DNA from: UCB2 sp964475735
GTDB lineage: Bacteria > Chloroflexota > Dehalococcoidia > Tepidiformales > Tepidiformaceae
Reading direction: 5' to 3'
Length of the DNA stretch: 8,613 nt
NCBI GenBank assembly: GCA_964475735.1
Contig: CAYYYI010000117.1
Coordinates: forward strand, 1 to 8,613
A program made the translations under genes and the position numbers. The first letter of the stretch is position 1, and every line of letters starts with the position of its first letter. Below the pieces are notes generated by a model. The model saw nothing but the letters and a program-made list of their open reading frames with translations. It had not been told where the DNA came from and ran no database searches. Positions 6,155-8,613 of this stretch are shown piece by piece.

Positions 6155-6664
6155 TCAGGAAGCGGCCGCGACCTCTCGATAGGAACCCTGCCAATACACG
6201 AGCGGGGGGCGATCATCGGCGTGCCCGGTGGCATGGACATTGCCAATGAAGATGGTGTGATCGCCACCCGGATGCGCGTTCGCCAGGCGGCAATCCAGGT
6301 AGGCGAGAGCGTCCCCGAGAATGGGCGCGCCAGTAAGGCCCACGCGGAACGGGAGGCCCGGGTCGTTCAGAGGCGCGGGCGGTCTCCCGGGCCGGGCGAA
6401 GTAGTCTGAGAGATCGCGATGCTCGGCTGCAAGAATATTGACCGCGAAAACGCCACTGGCAGAGATCATCTCCGTGAGGCGGCTTTCGCGCCGGATGCAG
6501 ACCAGGACCTGGAGCGGATCGAGCGAGAGGGAGCTGAACGCGCTCGCCGTGATCCCGTGCATTTCGCCCTGCCAGGCAGTCGTGATGATGGTCACTCCCG
6601 ATGCGAAGCGCGAGACGGCCTGCTTGAACCCGGCCGGATCGGCCTTTGCCTGCTCAATATCCAT
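6155..6664 (-). CDS. Flavin reductase (HpaC/NtaB-like)
   Basis: Flavin-reductase-domain protein of 169 residues (PF01613-like), normal length for the small component of two-component flavin monooxygenases; such proteins reduce FMN or FAD with NAD(P)H and hand it to an oxygenase. Seen: FASGVTIITT (20-29), GITASAFSSLSLDPLQVLVCI (37-57), FAVNIL (73-78), GDHTIFIGNV (134-143) and the C-terminal block PPLVYWQGSYR (153-163). Its ATG overlaps the hydratase stop by one base (TGATG), so it is the last gene of the minus-strand operon and translationally coupled. No oxygenase partner is present in the window; it may lie elsewhere or the protein may have another flavin-dependent role. Its stop lies 6 bp from that of the convergent dehydrogenase gene. 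Confidence 0.9.
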   Translation of the reverse strand: MDIEQAKADPAGFKQAVSRFASGVTIITTAWQGEMHGITASAFSSLSLDPLQVLVCIRRESRLTEMISASGVFAVNILAAEHRDLSDYFARPGRPPAPLNDPGLPFRVGLTGAPILGDALAYLDCRLANAHPGGDHTIFIGNVHATGHADDRPPLVYWQGSYREVAAAS

Positions 6665-7095
6665 CAGCAGACCGCCGTGGCATCGCCGGTGATGAGCACC
6701 TCGCCCTTCTGATTGAGGGCCACCACCTGCACGTCGACCCTGCGCTCGCCATCCTCTTCGTAACGGCGCACGACCCGTCCGCGACAGATTATGTCGTCGC
6801 CAGGCCAGAGTCTCTGGGTGAAGCGCACGCGGTAACGGCGCAGGCGCTCCACTCCTAGCCAGTCGCTCACCAACCTTCCGAGAACGCCTGCGGTGAACAT
6901 CCCCTGGCCAAAGACTGTCTCGTTCCCGGCTGCCTTCGTGAAATCATCGTCGTAGTGGATGGGGTTGAAGTCGCCCGAGGCCCCGGCGTAGCGCACGAAG
7001 TTGATGCGGCTCACGTTCTCCACGCGGATCTCCGGGGACTCGGCGCCTTCGATGGCGGAGTCCCAATCGAGTTGCTTCATTCGCTCTGCGGCCAT
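6664..7095 (-). CDS. MaoC-domain R-hydratase, HadB-like catalytic subunit
   Basis: Canonical MaoC/hydratase-2 protein, 143 residues, close in size to mycobacterial HadB. Seen: the catalytic loop SGDFNPIHYDDDF (40-52) with Asp42 and His47, the following block VFGQGMFTAGVLGRL (61-75), and the strand RYRVRFTQRLWPGDDI (87-102). It should hydrate trans-2-enoyl-CoA to (3R)-hydroxyacyl-CoA or catalyse the reverse. CAGGAG lies 7 nt before the ATG at 7095, and the gap to the upstream MaoC-N gene is 4 nt. With that gene it has the two-subunit arrangement of HadA-HadB or of the double hot-dog hydratase 2, where this half carries the catalytic dyad. Cys143 is the last residue. Confidence 0.92.
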   Translation of the reverse strand: MAAERMKQLDWDSAIEGAESPEIRVENVSRINFVRYAGASGDFNPIHYDDDFTKAAGNETVFGQGMFTAGVLGRLVSDWLGVERLRRYRVRFTQRLWPGDDIICRGRVVRRYEEDGERRVDVQVVALNQKGEVLITGDATAVC

Positions 7096-7099
7096 GGCG

Positions 7100-7540
7100 C
7101 TACTCCTGCACGGTTCCGCTGGTGACGATGGTCACCGTGCGAACAGTGAGCACAAGCTCGCCGGCGGCGTCGCAGTACTCGGTGGCGGTGGGATAGAAGG
7201 TCATGGTCCCGCCGCGGCGGCCCTCCTTCGCGAACGAGGCTTCCGCCTTCGTGACGCCGTACAGTCTTTCGCCCGCGACGATGGGACGGCAGTAGATGAA
7301 CTCCTGTTCGCCGTGGAGGACGTAGCGCATGTCCAGACCTTCGGGGATGGCCTGAGCCCCCGGTGGCTGGAAGAACGAGGCGCACATCGAGTACGTGGGA
7401 GGCGCTACGACTGAAGAGAAGCCCTTCGAGCGAGCGTGGCCCTCGTCGTGGAAGAGCGGGTTGTCGTCGGTGACGGCGAGGGCAAACTCGTGGACCTTGC
7501 CGCCTTCGATGGGGAACTCGAACCCTTCGGGGACCGCCAT
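7100..7540 (-). CDS. MaoC N-terminal (FAS1-like dehydratase) domain protein, HadA-like
   Basis: Protein of 146 residues matching the N-terminal hot-dog half of double hot-dog hydratases (PF13452-like; HadA of HadAB). Seen: HEFALAVTDDNPLFHDEGHA (17-36), FSSVVAPPTYSM (41-52), VLHGEQEFIYCRPIVAGERL (74-93), the strand GTMTFYPTATEY (111-122) and VLTVRTVTIV (130-139). The half with this motif normally shapes the acyl-chain tunnel and lacks the catalytic Asp/His, which the next gene supplies. The ATG at 7540 is chosen over the in-frame ATG at 7651: homology begins there, and it follows the SDR stop by 2 nt, implying translational coupling. The longer form would run back into the SDR gene. It likely forms a heterodimer with the 6664-7095 product. 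Confidence 0.88.
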   Translation of the reverse strand: MAVPEGFEFPIEGGKVHEFALAVTDDNPLFHDEGHARSKGFSSVVAPPTYSMCASFFQPPGAQAIPEGLDMRYVLHGEQEFIYCRPIVAGERLYGVTKAEASFAKEGRRGGTMTFYPTATEYCDAAGELVLTVRTVTIVTSGTVQE

Positions 7541-7542
7541 GA

Positions 7543-8469
7543 CTAGCCCTGCGCAGCCGGAATCGAGGCTGGATTGACAAGATCGCGCCCGAGGCTGCCG
7601 GGGAACTTGCGGGCGATCTCGTCCACCGTCCAGGTGCCTTCGGACGTCCAAATGGTCCGGATCTCCACGGGCTGAGACATGAGACTTATGTAGCCGCCGC
7701 CAACCAGGAAGTCGTAACCGTTGACGTTCGCAGCATCGTCCGTGCCCAGGTAGACGACGAGCGGCGCAACCTGCTCGGGTGTGAGCTGGGCCATTCCTTC
7801 CAGTTGCGGCCCGGCGATGCCCGCGGCCTTCGCCCGCTCCGCCGCTTCCATCATCTCGGGGCTGAGAACAAGGCGCGTCCCGGCGCGGGGGCGGATGGCG
7901 TTGCAGGTCACTCCATACTTACCCATGTCGCGCGCCACCGTTCGCGTAAGTCCGACGATGCCTTCCTTGGCGGCCGAGTAGTTGGCCTGCCCCATGTTAC
8001 CGAGACCCGATTCGGACGAGGTGTTGATGATCCGGCCGGAGCGCTGCTGGCGCATGACCTGTGTCGCGAAACGTGTGGTGGTGAAGTGCCCCTTGAGGTG
8101 GACGGCAATGACCGCGTCCCACTCTTCCTCGGTCATGTTGAAGACCATGCGGTCGCGAAGAATGCCCGCGTTGTTGACGAGGATGTCGAGCCGCCCGAAT
8201 GCGTCGAGCGCGGTCTTAACGATGTTCTCGCCGCCTTCCATGGTGGCGACGGTGTCGAAGTTGGCGACGGCTTCGCCCCCGGCCGCCTTGATTTCAGCGA
8301 CGACCTGGGCAGCAGGGCCGTTGTCATGTCCGGTGCCGTCCGGGTTGACGCCGGGATCGTTCACGACAACTTTGGCGCCTTCTTTGGCGAAGAGAAGCGC
8401 TTCCGCACGGCCAATGCCGCGCCCGGCTCCTGTAACGATTGCCACTTTTCCGCTGAGTCTCTGTGCCAT
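7543..8469 (-). CDS. SDR dehydrogenase, HSD17B4/MFE-2 (3R)-hydroxyacyl-CoA type
   Basis: Short-chain dehydrogenase/reductase of 308 residues, longer than a basic 250-residue SDR because of a tail of about 45 residues. Seen: TGAGRGIG (13-20) for dinucleotide binding, VVVNDPG (34-40) with Asp38 favouring NAD(H), NNAGILRDR (99-107), and the catalytic Ser151, Tyr164 and Lys168 (QANYSAAKEG). NDPG, NNAGILRDR, VHLKGHF and GQANYSAAK closely follow human HSD17B4 (MFE-2) as I recall it, including His124 where other SDRs have the active-site Asn. Expected reaction: (3R)-hydroxyacyl-CoA to 3-oxoacyl-CoA, or the reverse. CAGGAAG lies 8 nt before the ATG. It is first in the operon, followed by the two hydratase halves, which matches the domain content of MFE-2. 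The tail (about 263-308) has no function I can name. Confidence 0.93.
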   Translation of the reverse strand: MAQRLSGKVAIVTGAGRGIGRAEALLFAKEGAKVVVNDPGVNPDGTGHDNGPAAQVVAEIKAAGGEAVANFDTVATMEGGENIVKTALDAFGRLDILVNNAGILRDRMVFNMTEEEWDAVIAVHLKGHFTTTRFATQVMRQQRSGRIINTSSESGLGNMGQANYSAAKEGIVGLTRTVARDMGKYGVTCNAIRPRAGTRLVLSPEMMEAAERAKAAGIAGPQLEGMAQLTPEQVAPLVVYLGTDDAANVNGYDFLVGGGYISLMSQPVEIRTIWTSEGTWTVDEIARKFPGSLGRDLVNPASIPAAQG

Positions 8470-8613
8470 GGTTAGGACTTCCTGCCTCCAATCTGATTCG
8501 GGAGTGGGTTCCGGGCGGATCTGCCGGGGGCAGTGTGCGGACCGGAAAAAGCGCCAGGAACTGATATTGACATCAGTGTCAGAATCCGTACCATGCGCAC
8601 GTCTGGCCTGTCA
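8470..8613. other. Upstream region of the SDR operon, possible divergent gene start
   Basis: The 144 bp before the SDR start hold the SDR ribosome-binding site, a palindromic region at 8560-8582 and no convincing -35/-10 pair for the minus-strand operon. An ATG at 8593 on the plus strand stays open to the window end (only 7 codons) and could begin a divergent gene, but it lacks a clear ribosome-binding site and too little is visible to call it. Confidence 0.4.
8560..8582. promoter_or_regulatory. Overlapping palindromes, operator candidate for the SDR operon
   Basis: Two nested inverted repeats overlap: ACTGAT (8560-8565) with ATCAGT (8572-8577), 6-bp spacer, and TGACA (8568-8572) with TGTCA (8577-8581), 4-bp spacer. 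The minus strand reads TGACACTG here, the same 8-mer as in the inverted repeat at 4932-4954. The 14-bp TGACA-N4-TGTCA form looks like a TetR-type site. A TTGACA lies within it on the plus strand but has no matching -10. Confidence 0.5.

Noticed and set aside
7804..8475. A 223-codon plus-strand open frame
   Set aside because: It is antisense to the SDR gene, whose cofactor and catalytic motifs are clear.
1..8613. tRNA, rRNA, CRISPR, IS element or attachment site
   Set aside because: Nothing with the needed repeats, terminal inverted repeats or RNA folds was seen; the non-coding spacers are all short.

Overview
This is a GC-rich, gene-dense bacterial window of CoA-ester catabolism genes. It holds eleven protein genes, ten complete and one cut by the left edge. 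I saw no RNA gene, insertion sequence or CRISPR array. The many acyl-CoA dehydrogenase, MaoC, family III CoA-transferase, CitE-like and HSD17B4-like SDR genes suggest an aerobic, heterotrophic, high-GC bacterium. Chloroflexota (Dehalococcoidia/SAR202-like) or an actinobacterial or proteobacterial lipid degrader would all fit. No phylogenetic marker is present, so this placement is a low-confidence inference.

Layout. (A) Positions 1-4888, plus strand: MaoC hydratase (5'-truncated), acyl-CoA dehydrogenase, then after an interruption a second MaoC hydratase, a family III CoA-transferase and a CitE/malyl-CoA-lyase-like enzyme. These five enzyme types are the ones used to dehydrogenate, activate or transfer CoA on, hydrate and cleave branched C5 dicarboxylyl-CoAs (methylsuccinyl, mesaconyl, citramalyl, methylmalyl). 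(B) Positions 1592-2221, minus strand: a Phd/YefM-RelE/ParE toxin-antitoxin pair with its own TATAAT box, sitting head-on inside that apparent operon. (C) Positions 4889-4990: a 102-bp spacer with a TTGACA element and a perfect 7-bp inverted repeat, followed by a single acyl-CoA dehydrogenase gene (4991-6148) of a different subfamily. (D) Positions 8469-6155, minus strand: a tightly coupled four-gene operon of HSD17B4-type SDR, HadA-like MaoC-N protein, HadB-like MaoC protein and HpaC-like flavin reductase. It converges on the dehydrogenase gene with only 6 bp between stop codons. (E) Positions 8470-8613: a spacer with a second palindromic operator-like site that shares an 8-mer with the one in C, and possibly the first codons of a divergent gene.

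How the genes may work together (inference): group A would take a C5 or related branched dicarboxylyl-CoA to two small products such as acetyl-CoA plus pyruvate or propionyl-CoA plus glyoxylate. Group D resembles the dehydrogenase and hydratase-2 activities of eukaryotic MFE-2, split over three polypeptides, and could do the hydration and (3R)-hydroxyacyl-CoA oxidation steps of a beta-oxidation round started by the dehydrogenase in C. The related palindromes in front of C and D suggest one regulator may control both.
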